Origin: Atriophallophorus winterbourni
Taxonomy: Eukaryota; Platyhelminthes; Trematoda; Plagiorchiida; Microphallidae
Length of the DNA stretch: 64,000 nucleotides
Direction of reading: 5' to 3'
Assembly (NCBI GenBank): GCA_013407085.1
Contig: JACCGJ010014017.1
Location: 1-64,000, forward strand
A program made the translations under genes and the position numbers. Positions 46,900 through 61,800 of this stretch are shown here, piece after piece. The notes beneath the pieces are model-generated. The model was not told the DNA's origin, made no database searches, and saw nothing but the letters and a program-made list of their open reading frames with translations. The first letter of the stretch is position 1; the number at the start of each line of letters is the position of its first letter.

Positions 46900-49800
46900 G
46901 TGAGTTTCATTTTGTTTTTAAAAGTGACGTTTATCTTAAGTAAAAGTTTTTTAAAACGGGTCGAGGTGCACTATCTATCTATAATCACAATCTTGCATCC
47001 AGACAAATCGCTACACAATCAGAGACAGCACGTGGGACGAAATATTGTCAGGCTGCCCTAGCCTAGACATAGATCGGGGCGAACATCTTATCACATGTTT
47101 AGAGCAAATCTGTGCAAGTTGCATGATAAAAAGGCAGTCGGGTACGAAGCTAAAGTCAGCGAATGTGTGGCAAAGTATTATAAGACCTTAAGCAAAATGA
47201 AGCTTGTATTGAGAGGCATTGGGTGTACACTGATTGCTCGTTTCGGCCTGATCATATTGCAATCATAAATTTTGCGAACCAGAATTATATCCGTGAGCCA
47301 AGCGGTTTATATTGGATTTCATCTGCTCCTGTTATAGCTGATAATGATGGTGTTATATCTTGGAAGTTATGATGAACGTTTTAATGAACCGTAATAACTG
47401 GGTCAGCACAGCATTATTCATTTTCAATGCAATTGTAACAACTTGATGTATTCATTATTCGTGGATGGTTTGCTTATTCTCTTTTTCCACGCGCCAAAAG
47501 CTATCAGCTGTTGTTCTCGAACAAGCAATCCTTGAGCGCTTGTCTTATACTCACGAGTTATCATTATTTTTGTCATAAATTTTGACGACTATTTTTTACT
47601 CAATACCTAATATTATTTATTGTTCTCTGGGTTATAGCATATAACTTATGTATCGCTAAATTGTCGCAGAACGAAAAAATCTGAGCTTATGTAGATGTGA
47701 GGAAGCACAAAACGGAACTCAAATGGGTTCAGTGTATTACGTGTGCTAAAATGGGTCATTGGAGATAAAAAAATCATTGTGACGCGTTATTACTGATCTT
47801 AAAACTTCTGTTTCTCGAGAAGGTTTGAACGTTTAATATTCTGTAGTTACTTTTGACGCTTATTTTTAATACCCATTGTATCCACTTGCGCAGATGTGCT
47901 ATCGTACAGTTCTTTTGTGCGCACAGCTAACACCATGCTAAATTATTTTGCTACCGGTAGTGAGCTGCATGCGAAAACACGCTGGTGTCTCACTGCCATT
48001 TTCCATTCTCTATCTGTCTATTCATGGGCAACTTGGCGGTATTGTAACAGTCTATGACTGTGCTGCACTTTGCCTGAACTGGGCTTGGGATTTCATACAT
48101 GCATACCATTTTATCCTTCCACATTCGTGAGTGACTATATTATTAAGCACCGTAGCGCTAGGCTCAGTTGGGCGTATTCGTTTGCCTGGGTGGGGTCCAA
48201 AAGCTTCACCTAATAGTTGGCTGGAAACCTTACGCGATATAGCTACAAACCGAAGTCAGTGGCGCCAGTGTATTTTATTATGTGTCATAATTTTTTTTTA
48301 TCCGGTATTATTTTACATAAAAACACAAAAAACAACGAAACAAACCAAAAAATCGCATGCCACTGCAAACAAGTTGCTTTTTTGTGCATTTGCTTTTGCG
48401 TATTCCGCTTGCCTGCTTTCCCTTTTCCGCGCGCTTGCTTATCTGCTTTTCCTGCCTTATATTGCTTGGCACTTTGTCTGGCTCCAGACTTGTGCTTCAT
48501 GATGATGATGATGATGATTAAGCAAAAGTAGCTGTAGATCACTTGTTCATTTCATACCATGAAACCGCATAAAAAATTCTCGATCGATGTAGTAAATGTG
48601 TTCACTGTAGTTGGTATTTCAAATTTTAGCATGCGAACCCCAGAAAATGAAATTTCTCGTTGCAATGATATCTGGAAATTGTCGTTTTATTTTCACGTCG
48701 ACGGTACCAAATGCACCTAAGTGTATAACGCTCAAAATTCTGTGTTGTAATCTCTCTTACTTTACACATAAATTTAGGGAAAATATCATTATTTTACCCA
48801 AAAACTAACTTTTTACCCCCTAAAATCTCCATGTGACAACATTTTTCATCTTGAAACCCAGTTGGGCCTTTGAAAATATTTTGATCCCGTGGTTCTTGAT
48901 TCTGATTAATGTATTTTGTGCTGCCCGTTTTTGTCTCTGTCGAGCCGCAGTCTAATTCACCTTTTGTCCAGAGACGTTTGCCGTGATGCGATCTAAACAT
49001 GCACGTTATATTTTTCATTTCAGAAAGGGAAAAAGTGATCCCCCAATTATTAACAATGCCATCCTTAATAATTCACGACCGTCAACCTATTCGAGGCCAT
49101 CGGTTTCGTCCTCACATGAAGGTGTCACGCTTTGTACGTCTATTATTAATCAGTCTAATACGTATGCATGCATTATTTACTTTGCGTATCCTCAATGATC
49201 GTGAACGTATGGCTGTGTATGTATGAAGCGTCGGCACTGTCCATCAACAGAATCCGAAGCTCTTTTTGTTTATACATTTTCATATTGTGCTTTGATGTTT
49301 CAGTGACCACTAACAATTTCGTTCATTTCGGATAACCTACAGTTCACCCATATGCAAACAAAACTCGTTTAATTATGGAGCGCTTATAATGATGAATGAG
49401 TACTGTGTCCTTTTTATCTTGACATTCAGCCTTGATCAGATTTCTGTTACCGTTTTTGTTGGCTGGAATGGTATGGTGGTATGAAAGCACAATCCTGATC
49501 CGGGTAAAGTGCCGCACAGTCACAGACTGCACATGGGCTAAGATACTGTCAGGTTTCCCAGGCTTAGACAGATATGAGGAAGAAGTTTGTACCATATTTA
49601 GCACCGAAAAACCCTGTATCTTCAGTAACCGATTTAGTCGTAGCACATGACCGAACTAGGATGGTTAGATTACGTATTATGGGCATGCCGACTCATCCTC
49701 CAGGAGGAGATAGTCGCACAAAAGTATAAGTAAAGTAAGTATTATGGGTGCGGAAGCATTCGATATTCAACATAGTTTCTTCGTATCAGCTAATGACTGA

Positions 49801-52800
49801 AACAGGCAATCAAATAGATTGCTCTGACGTAAGTAAGATCGGTGCTGCCGATCTCACCATATCCGATTGGCCATTTTATAAGCATGTTATCAATTTTCTC
49901 GAATCACGCTGGCTGTTCCTAATCGAATGATCAACGATATTTTCCGGGGTTGCTGCACTTGTTTACCACAGTTGTTTTCCTACATGTTTTGTTCTGTTCT
50001 TTTTTCTTCCTCATATCTGTCTAGGCCTGGGTAACCTGACAGTATCTTAGCCCACGTGCAGTCTCTGACTGTGCGGCACTTTGCCTGGATCAGGCTTGTG
50101 CTTTCGTACCTCGTTCTAACTGTCTACACAATAGTATCCATGTGTCACGATCCATCTTTTCCATAGCTGCAATTGTTTTATGGATGTGCAGTTATGCAAC
50201 ACTTTTGTTCGGAAAAGTAATATCGCGTTGATTGATTGCTATCAGAAGAAAGCTGCGACCGGAAATGCAGTGCCTTATTTTTCTATTATCGCTTTCTTAA
50301 TTTCTGTCTACACCGGAAAATTCTGTAATGTCCTCGTTTTCGAATGCATGTAAAATCAAAGTTTTTAATGCGATTCTGCATTTATTGGCGCTGTCGGTAA
50401 TATTTCTAAACTAAACAAGCACAACTTTTTTATTCTTCGCTTCACAGCAAATTTATCTTCGAGTGCTCCGTCTACAACCCATTCACCCGCGCCTGTTCCC
50501 AGGAAAACTATTAGCAAGTCAACATCTTTTGGTTCGAAAGAGGTTGATAGACCTCCTTCCGATCCAGTTGGAAATGGTGGACTCATGTTGAACATTGTAA
50601 GTCCTTAATCTCGCATCCCAGCTTTTCGAATCAACCATCACGTCCGCATTTACTTGCGATAGAATTCATGTCGATTAAAATTTTATCAAGCTTCTTTCAC
50701 GTGAACGGCAAACCGACAAATCCCACCACTCCATTTGGAATGCAATTAAATCATTCCAATGTGAACAATTGCTTTCAGTTGTAAGCAGTGGGAACGTTTG
50801 CACAATCATTTTTGTATATACATTTTAGTGCCTTCTTTCCAAACTTCTCTTATTTTACCTTAGATCAGAATTGAGACGAAAGACCATCTGTTCCCCGATA
50901 ATTTATCTAACATCTATGTCCTTTTTGCCTCTCGTTTTGCTTTCGAGAAACCATGCGAAAGGTGTAATTCTTCACGACCCCAAGTATACATTTGACACCG
51001 CTGTTTTTAGGAAATTTGTGTCAAAATTGATTGTTTGTGACATAAAGCCAAAAGTGGATGATAGCTTCATTTAACGCAATTGTTGTATCACTGCGGCGGT
51101 TGTGTTGTGAACTCACATTGCTCCTTCCTTTATCGCTTCGCTGTGATAATAAAGTCGTGCGTATAGTTTGGCATCTGCTATCTGCAATGAATTGCTCATA
51201 ATCAGTGGCATCATCCCGTAAGTGATAAACATGTCTGTCGTTGGATTCTAGGACCAGAGCGCGATGACCTAAAAGAAATACTGATGCTTGTCCGCATGCA
51301 ATGGTCAGGAGACGTTTTATACCTTTCGCTTCACCCCTTAATTATACCAATGATAACGTCAATTGTTACACAAGGAAATCTTACCTAGCCGTTTAAACTA
51401 ATTTTTAACCCGATTACCTGCGTTATTTTTAGAGGTTGTGTTGCCTCCTAGTCTGGATACTCTTTCAATACTAAAAGGTCACAGGTACACTCCTTTCATT
51501 TTTCTGTATTGCGCAGCTAACAGTGTGCTAATTTGATTTGCCATCCGTACTGTGCTGCATGCGGAAACACACTGGAGTGTCTGTACCATTTTAGGTTTTA
51601 AATTTAATTTCTCACATCTATATAGGCCTGGGCAACCTGACAGTATTTTAGCCATGTGCAGGCTATATCTGTGAGGCACTGTCGGGATCCAAGCTTGTGA
51701 TATACTACATATATACAAAAGATGAGATCGTTGTTCATAAAATACAGGCACATCTAAATCACCGTAAGATACATTCATCATCATTCACATTTTCGCAGCT
51801 AAATAACGTCAGCTTGGAAACGCCGTCATCTGCCTCACTATCTTCATCGACTGCAGTTGTCACACCCATGAAACGTCACCCGAAACGTACTCCACTTGAT
51901 TCGAGGGACGAAGGCACCAAAAAACGCCCTGATCGCAGCCCCCGACCTGCAGCGACGAAGCGTGTGAGAACTGATACAGCTGTGCAACGGTCAAATCCTC
52001 CAGGTAGCGCTAACGAGACGAGTGCCAAAGATTCATCTGTTTCCCATCCATCTTCTACACCAACTGATCTGAAGCGTATGGAAGAAGCTCTCGTGTTGTC
52101 TCAGAAATTGGAAGATCTGAATAAACTGCAATCGTCGTTGCAGTCGCAGTTACAGGAAATCCAAGAAAAGTTGATCAAGGTGAGTGAGTACCTAAGAATA
52201 GTAAAATGCATGTATGATCTAGGCAAAGTGCCGCACAGTCGTAGACCGTTTACCTCGTTAGTCAATATGTCGCATACTCCACCACAAAGAGTCCTGTATG
52301 ACTTGCATAATGTATTCTTTGAGCTAGATTACGTGCCCATATTGTCCTGGTAACTGTGTTTTATGGACGGATTCACCATCTCCTATAATCCGTTAGCATT
52401 CGAATCGTATTTTGTTTATTCAAAACTAATTTTGATCAATGATATCCCTCACATTTATGTACGACGTTTTCTTTGTCAACGCTCCAACTTTTGTTGTATT
52501 ATTGCTATATTGCATGCTTCTTTCAACGCTTATTCGTAACTGCCAATGATCTGAGGATGATCAGTCATGATCGTTCCGCTTCTATTATCGGGTCGTTAGC
52601 TTTAGCCAGGTTTCTGCAGGAATTTAAATAGCAAACATGTTACAGTCCCCCAGGTTGATTGATGCACTATCATAGTTAATTTTCGGTCATCCACTGGCCC
52701 CCACTTTTTATCTGGATGTGACGAAGTATTAAGCTCGAACGCATACACACTTTACGCCGCAAAGACCTGAAGATACAACTTTATTATTTTCTTTTCAACT

Positions 52801-55800
52801 TCGTTTTCATGCCTCACTCGCAGTGCAACATGGTTGCTCATGTCTGTCGTTTTCTCTCATTATTCATTGTGTATTTCAACTTTGAATCGATTATGTTTTG
52901 TCGGGGCTTAAAAAGTAGTTCGTCTTCCTTTCCGTCGAAAGTTTATACGATCGATTCTTTGCACTTCGTAATCAGCAAACCAGATGTGTCAAGTTGGAAA
53001 TGTCCTATGGCATGAAGGTAATCTTACAAACTGGCACCCTTTCTGTAGGTGATATCTTACAAAGCTCATTTCACAGCGAGCATTTTGGATAATGAACCAC
53101 AATGACGGTAGAAGCCAAGCAATCCCGACCTGTTCGTTTTTCTTCCTCATATCTGTCTAGGCCTGAGCAACCTGACAGTATCTGAGCCCACGTGCAGTCT
53201 CTGGCTGCGCGGCACTTTGCCTGGAGCAGGCTTGTGCTTTCATACCAAGGTTATGAAAAGTGGTTGTACACATGTGTTCCTCTAATTTGTGAACATACAA
53301 TCATTATAGGACATCGGTGAACGTTATGATGGATGAATAGTCGAAGTTGTGTTGTTCAGGAAAACAGAACAAGATCGGAATATAACGTTGATCGGGATTC
53401 CAGGAGCCCGGTGACTGTATTTGACCGTGGATGGCATGGTTTGCATTTATATGACAACAATAGAGTGAACGCGTGAGGGTACAGAAAAATCGTGGATAAG
53501 CACATAGTGGGAACGATGAAAGTTGGTTTTCATTGTCGAGTCTGACAATTTGAATGTAGTGAAGATGGGGGTTTATTGCCAAGGTACAACATAGCTCACC
53601 CAACAGCAATTTCTTTCCGTTGCTAACTTCAATTAATCAGTTAATCCGTCTTGTTTTATTCGTTAGGAGAGTGCCCTCCTAACAGTGAACATCAACTATG
53701 CAATGCTACATTTGTTTCTATAACTCAAGATAATCCTGGAGTCAGTCAAAGTGCCACGTAGCGTGATGCAGGAAAAGCAGATAAAGAAATGGGTAAGAAA
53801 GAAAACGGACAAGAGGAATATGCAAATGCGCTTTAAAAGCAGCCTGTTTGTAATTACACTGCATGCGATTTTGTGACTTTGTTTTCTTTGTTTTTTATAA
53901 AAAAATGATAGGATATTATAGGATAAAAATTATATCACAAACTACACTAGCACCCCTGGCTTCGTTTCGCAACCACATTACCTGTCCAACCATCTATTAA
54001 GTAGTTATGAGGCATTCTTAAAACTTCTCTTAACTGTCGCAAACGAGTAAGCATCAGCATTTCTCTCAATCCGTGGCCACCCCATCCTAACACCCATTTG
54101 AAACATCTACATTTGTAATGCGATGCTGCCACCGAATACGAGCAATAATTCACAGACAACGAGTGTCGAATACAGAAAGCCGTCGGACATCCGCTTGGAT
54201 AGACCAAGTTTTGCAACCACAGAGGAGCTTCGCACGCGCAACTGCGTATCAAGCGGAACGTCACGTCGTCGCCATAAATAACTAAGGTTTCAATAACTAT
54301 TAATTCTAATCCCAAATGCCACATATTGACGTGAGTGTATAACGATAGAATATACGCTTTTATTTCTGAATCACTTTTTCACCGAGAATATACCTTTATT
54401 CTTCCAGGTTAAAAGTGAGAAACGGGCTCTCAAACTTGAACGGGCATCTCTACTGAAGGGTGAGTTTTTGTGGTCCCGGAAGACATGCCAGGCGATCATA
54501 TTGATGCATTTTCCCACAGTCAATTTCGTTGCAGATTTCGCACGTTTGTTTATATTCGCTACCTACAATTGTCACTGGCATTGAGCTGCATGCGGAAACA
54601 CGCTGTATTCTCAATGCGATTCCCCCTTTTCTGTTATATCTGTCTAGGCCTGATCAACCTGACAGTATCTTAGCCCACGTGTGGTCTCTTACTGTGCGGC
54701 AATTTGCTTGGATCAGGCTTGTGGTTTCATACGTACATACATACGTTCAATTTCTTAATCGATGATGCCGTAAATAAACGTGGTTTATGGGGAATCAGAG
54801 TTGACCTACGTGGCAATACAGCTCTTCACTCAGAATATAGAAGCAACTCTTCTAGTCCCGATGATTTCTCCGTACAAAGGCGCTAGGGTCCGTAAGAGAA
54901 AGCCAGTTATCTCTAGATTCCATAGCACTCTTCCCCAATTGGAAGGGTGGACGCATCATTTAATTTTCATACATTCGGTAATCATTTTACACACAGATAT
55001 AACTTTGAATTCGGAGTCACCTTTTTCCAAATATGTATCATCACTGTGATGAAAAAGCTAGCTTTGAAGACGCGTAGGCTCCTGGCCTTGCACCAACAAT
55101 GGGCTTCGATTTTGCAACCCCAGCTGGTGTTTTCAGAAGTTGTTTTTATGTTTATGTTCATGCGAAAAACGACATGTTGTTGGGTAATCACAAATCTGAT
55201 GCGGCATCTTTTAGGCTGTATTGGCGCAATGCAATAGTTCAAGCGGCCCCGTCCCTGTGGTGTACAGTTGATGAATGTGTTTGGTCCCGATTTCCTTCCA
55301 TGTCAAACAGTATCATTTGCTCATTTGATTTAATAATCTTGATAAAAAAGCGAATGTTATCTTGAAGTTTTTCTTTTTGTTTTTATTGAAATGCTACTCC
55401 GCTTCGTTTTGTAATCATTCAACCCACCGGGTAACATTTTTATAGGAACTCTGTTGACGGAAATATTATTTTCTCTTTATGTCAGGCCTAACTTGTTTGG
55501 AATCGGATGAAGAACCTTCAACTTTGCCTCCACCCGTCAATGCTACAACCACCACACCGTCTACTCTTGGTGATCGCTGTGCATCGGAGAAGCAAGTTGC
55601 TTCCGTGGCACCCGTCTATGCTACAGTAACACACCCGTTGGAATCATTTTCCGTCACACCTACTCCGACAATCCCGCCGGTTTTACCGACTGAAATCCCC
55701 AAGGCTTCTGGCGCTACTCAGCGGTCTTCGATGCCCATTTGTACGTTCTTTTATCGCCCGCAGTTTTCCACTGTTACTCCGGTAATGACAAAGTACAAAC

Positions 55801-58800
55801 GAAAGTTAAACTTTTACATCGGAAGTCATTTACTGTGCTTTGAGTGATCACATTATGAATGGCATCCTGTAGATAATTTTTCTTAAGGTAAATGGATTAT
55901 TGTTCGGATTGGAGCAAAATTAATCAATGGCATTGCCTAAATAGTTGCACTGTATGACCTCCCGTGGACTGTGGATTTACCGCTGTCAACGTCCTCATAG
56001 ATACATTATGAATGCCAGCATAGTGTTGGCTATGTGGAAGCAACTCCATTCAGATTTTCCTTACAACCATACGGATTACTCGAACCCGTAGGTTCTCTAT
56101 AACCTATGCTTTTTCGCTGCAATTACGGTATGCGGCTACAAGTTTTAGCTGATAGAATTTACTCCGAATCTCAATGTGGCTTCCGCAGGAAGATCAACCG
56201 TTGACATGATCTTCTCCCTGAGACAACTTCAAGAAAAGTGTTGGGAACAGTGTATGCCATTATACGCTGGTTTTTGATCTAACAACGGGATTTGACTACG
56301 TTAACAAGGAGGGTCTTTTCAAACTGCTGTATCTTATAGGCTGTCCTCCAAGACTGCTCAAACTTGCTATGTTTTCCATTCTGACACGAAGGGCTCAGTC
56401 CATTTTAACGGTTTCAGTTCAGAAGCTTTTTAAATTCGCCGAGGCGTCAAACAAGGGTTTTTTTAATCCAACGAAATCCAGCATTCAGTGCAAAGTACAG
56501 GTTGCGTTTTCAAGTATGAGCTCATAAGCCCTGACAAGAAAAGTGCGTTGAGCTATTTCCATGTTGCTATGGATTAATGTTGCAAGCTCAGCAAAATGTA
56601 CGTGTACAGTAAGATTGCTCTCTAGAAATCGGTTTATTCATTATTACTGCTTCCCTGGTCCCCGTATTTCTACTGCCATCGTGTGATCGACACGATCCAT
56701 TGTTTTGCTAGTCGCTGCCGTTTCAAGGCTCGCGGGCGGTTAGGTTGTTATTATTAAAATCACACTGGAGCAAAATTCTGGAGTCCGACAATGACCGAGT
56801 ATGTGATACCACCGAATTTTTCGCACCCGAAGCTTTTCGTCCCGTGCCACACATTTGCTCATTGCTCGATCGCACTCACTCAGCCCTCTCCGTGCCGGGT
56901 GGCACATGAGGCGAAGACAACTTCACGCCAGTGGTTCCGGTCTGTCGCTGCTTCCGTTGCCGTCTGCACCGTGAATCCTTGTGCATGTAGTTCGCGTTCC
57001 AACGTTCTGCGCCAAGTTTCCTTGGGCCGTCCCCTTTTTCGTTTACCTTGCGGATGCCAGTGCATGGCTACCTTCGTATGCGAACTGGGATCCATCCTGC
57101 AGACATGACCGAACCACGGATCTGTTGTCATCGTTTCCGTAGCAATGTAGGTTTTACGGGATAGGGTTGCTAGCCCTAAGCCCAACCCTCCTCCTTTCTC
57201 AGACGGACTTGGGACCGTCCTTGGCGGAGTTACATTGCTCGATCGGGGTAGGCTTAAATACACTCGCTCAGCAATTGCCCCAACGTTGACTCCACGTCGT
57301 TTAATTGAGAGCCCCATTAATGATTATCTCAACTATTGCTTGTAACGCGATGCTTGGAATTCATCATTTTTGGTTACCCTTTTCGACTCCACTTTTTCAT
57401 ACGGATCCAGCGTGATCTCTACCACCCGCTCCACTGTTGTATACTCCATGGTCTTTTAATTGTTGCTTATCATTCATTCATTTGTTATCCCCTTTGATAG
57501 CGCTTACGCCCCCCACTGGCGCTACCCAATCCAACGAACCGAACACACCCACGAATACGCTGGATTTCGATAGGCTTGCTTTAATTCGTCAAGCGCTACA
57601 GTCCCCCGATAGCTGGCAGTTCACCTTCGAAGACGTGGATCGCATGCTTCAAAAAACTGCAGCCACTCATACCTCTTCACAAGCGGCCGTTGTCACTTCC
57701 ACAAACGTTCACACAGATCCCGTGGTGTCCACATCAGTTGCCAGGTCCTCTGCTACGAAGAGTGTTCCTTCTAAACCCAATGGTAATTTGTTGGTTTATT
57801 CTTCCAAAACGTCTTTGGCTGTATTTTAATTCCGATTCATTTGAATGCTTTTTTCCATCAGTATCAATGATTTACTATTTTCTTTTTTTTAACTCAACTG
57901 GTTTAAGCCTTTTACTGAGATTATCATTCGTGGAGTTTCGTTACTTCAAATTATCGCTTCGTGCACAGTTTTAGTAACTTTTTTAAAACGTGATTGGACA
58001 GATATTCGTTTTTTGATTTACTTTCTCGATCGTTTCACAATCTGCTACACACATAATGACAATTGTTAATAAAACTTGAACTGCAAGGCCATCGGAAGCC
58101 GGTTAAATACACAGCATCAGTAATTAATCACTTAAATCACAAGCTTGGTTCCTAGTAAAGTGAACCGAGATACTGCTTGGGTTGCCCAAACATCGACAGA
58201 TAAACTTTAAATAAACACACTACTTGTGAGTAGAACTCCAAAAAATTTAGTAAAACTAATGACAATCACCTAGCAGAGAAATTTTAACTCCAATCATGTA
58301 AGTGATGCCGTCGTATCGTAGTGGTGGGGATGATTATGCCAAGGGATGACTTCAGGTCGATCGAAGTCAAATCGCGTTACCTGTCCTAACATCCGTTACG
58401 GTGTTTGCACAGACTTTTTACGACACTGGATCCAACCTTACTCCCCGCTTTGCTCACCCATTTGTCGATTGTGTCCTGAGTCATCCTTGAGGTCAACTTT
58501 TCCGACGCTAACCGCGTCCACCCACGAATCCCACAATACCAAGCGCGTTTGTTGCGCCCACGTCTAAACCCAAAAAACACACATTTATTTTTATATAGGC
58601 GAATCACGTTGCCACAACTCTCTCATCCACATGTTTGTGCCGGTTCTCCGGTTTGTCAATCGGTTCCATTGAACCCCCCGATCAGGTTGGGTTTTATGAC
58701 AAACCTCGACGAATCGCCTGGCGTTCGACAGCGGCTGAGGTTGTCTATCTCCTCCTGTTTCTCAGCACTTTGTCGCTCGAACTGTTCTCATTCAATCCTT

Positions 58801-61800
58801 CTTAAACCCGAATTATTACATCTTACGTCATCAATCTTTTCAGTTCTTCTTGCCCTGGTGTTGTCTCTGAGAGTGATGTTCTGCTTGTGATTAGCGCTCA
58901 TCGCTAATGCACTTCAGACCTGCACAATGTGTGTTATGCAATTTCGAGTGAGCTGCACTTGGAAGTAATTTTAATTGGTTTGGGATTTAGTATGTCATGC
59001 TCCCTAAACGCGCTATTTAAAAATGTCCCGTTGGTACCGCTTGACGCTCATTTTGCTGATGTCTTGTTTGACTTGACCAAAATAATAACAAAAATGTAAT
59101 TTATGGTAAAGCTTGATTGTGCGGTCAATCTGGATCTCACCGACGATGGCCTCTCATGCACTGTGGTTGTATTCTTCGGCGATATGTTCTAAACCGCATA
59201 CAATGCAGTCAATCTTGTGATGTCGATAACTCTGACTTTCTCAAAATGTGATCCGTTTTGGTCTGTGACCAGCACGGATGTGCAGTCGTGCAGTACTTTG
59301 TACTGTGAGGCTAACACCGTGCTAAATTGATTTGTTGCATGCTGAGACAGGCTGGAGTCTCACTACCATTTCCTGTTCGTTTTGCATTCTCATATCTGTC
59401 TAGGCCTGGGCAACCCGACAGTATCTTAGCTCACGTGCAGTCTCTGGCTGTGCGGCACTTTGCCTGGATCAGGCGTTTGCTGTCATATCATACATGACCA
59501 ACAGTTCGTCACTTGAAACTTGTGGTTATTGTGTGTCTTTTATTTTCCGAAATCTATTGTTTAGCTACCACCGAAACCATATTAATAAAAGGAGAACCGC
59601 CAACACCGCCAGCTATTTCACCGCCCCCTTTTCAGTTGCAATCGCCGTCGAGTTCAAAAGAGCAGCGTTCAACTCAGTTAGCCGAGCATTCAGATGAAAC
59701 GGCAGCAGTGCGTTCACCGAAACGACCGACAGTTTTACGCAAGATCATCAAGTCTGATCCAAGTGAAAACCGTTCCTCCTCGAACAACGAACCTTCTCCG
59801 GAGCAGCCAAATCGGTCGATTCGTTATGGCGAATTTCACGCGTTCGATGGAGGGACAGCAGCAGTGACTAGTATGATCTTGCTTCGTACTTCGTCCAGCA
59901 TATTAGTCGGTGGACAGAATGGTCTTATATCACAGTTTTCTTTACAGGTACCCGATTTTGGCCAGTTTACATGCTATCCTGCTCTGTCATCCACGTTCTA
60001 TATGCTATCATTGTTGTTGTGTTAATCCAGGCTGTTTTGATGAAAATGATTCAACCTTCTGTACGGATTGTTACACTCATTCTGTTTAAACCAGCTTTCC
60101 TTAATCGAGCACTTTTCTTGTTCCGTTCGACTGATTGATTACACCAAGATTGTTTTGTTTGCCACTCCTGACTCAGAATGGCGTCGTTTTAAGGGTGACC
60201 AGACTTTCACTTGGCATAAGCAGATGAAGGCTTTGACTGTTAAACTGGCATCAGTCGGGGCGACCAGTCTCCTTGGTTTGGGTCCAAGAAAACAGCGAGG
60301 AGAAGACTAACTGAAGAGAACATTCTATCAATTTATGTTGCTTTTGTATGCCACTGTTGGATAAGGTTGGTACGACCAACCTGTTCAATTCATTGTTTCA
60401 AGCGCATGCGGATCTTGATCTCACTGTCACTAGCATGAAACTTATTGTGGTGTGTGTAATGGAAATGCATACAAATGGTCAGTCTATGAATTGACTTTAT
60501 CCTGAAATCACACATTCTTTATAGAATTTCCCCATCTATACACAAATGTTTCACCAACAATTTATGATTACCAATTTTGCTCTGAATGAGTTGATTACAC
60601 TTGGAAGATGCCACGATTTTTCAGCTGTCATGAGACAAACTAGGCACACTTACATGCACGGCGGCAAAACCAAAATTTGCCATCTCGAGTCTTTTCTCGC
60701 TTCGCCCGGTTATTGAACGCCATGGGTGGTTGCGCCAACCCTATTTGACAGTCAGGTTCAACTCTGTTTATCATTCGTTCTACCGCTATGTCAAGGTTCA
60801 CCGAACTATAATTTGAGTGTAAACAGAGTGAGACGGTTCATTAACTTTTTGCGAACAATTTTTTTAGCACTGATGCGTTGCTCACATCCTTCGCTTTTAC
60901 TCACCATAACGGGTGTGCAATGGTACAGTACGGCGGTGCGGCTAGCCTCGTGCTAAATTGATCGGCCAACGGTAGTGAGCTGCATGCTGAAACAGGCTGG
61001 AGTCTCACTACCATTTCCTGTTCGTTTTGCATTCTCATATCTGTCTAGGCCTGGGCAACCTGACAGTATCTCAGTCCACGTGCAGTCTCTGACTGTGCGG
61101 CACTTTGCCTGGATCAGGCTTGTGCTTTCATACCACATCATACTCACCACAACCACTTTCTGACAGTTTGCCCTCATCTGATTGAGACCATAAGATTAAG
61201 TTCAGTGATCCTGGTAACTGTAAAACGTGATAACTCTAAAACCACCGTTTGATAGAGTTCATACACTGATCAAGAATCACTGGTTAGGTTTTCACATCGT
61301 GGTTCGTTGTATGAACTCTATCAAATTTTTCCTATCTCATTCGCAACACTAACGGATATATATATATATATATTTCAACTGGTTCCCTGCTTTCCTCACT
61401 TAGGATCATCATTGCATCAGGCGATACGCGACCCGGGATGCGAGCGTCACTCGGATGGTGGTGGATGCGAAGGAACGTTTCTTATTCGCCGGCTTCTACG
61501 ATAACAATTTCACACAATTTGACTTGAAGGTGTGTGTTGGAAGCGAGTGATCGCATTTCACAGTCAGTTTGTTTACTTTGTTCGAACCTATCCCACCAAA
61601 GAAGATTCGATAAGTCTGCGTGAATGTGCTGTTGTGCAGGTAACACCGCACTTAATTGATTTGCCACCGGTGGCGAGCTGCATGCGGAAACACACTAGGA
61701 TCTCATTTTCTCTCTCATATGTGTCTCGGCCTGGACAACCTGACAGCAGTAGGTTGGCCCACGTGCAATCAGTGACTGTGCTGCACTTTGTGTGGATCAA

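Noticed and set aside
48131..48502. 123-codon plus-strand ORF as a host gene
   Set aside because: Its start is a LINE fragment and the rest is low complexity followed by a SINE-like tail.
50858..51074. Exon after an acceptor near 50865 in the ZNF106-like gene
   Set aside because: An open stretch exists, but I found no donor that joins the next open segment (about 51252) without a stop, while exons 5 and 6 join directly in phase 0.
60068..60310. Extra exon of the ZNF106-like gene
   Set aside because: The reading (VLFATPDSEWRRFKG...) is a LINE polyprotein tail, and exons 10 and 11 already join in phase without it.
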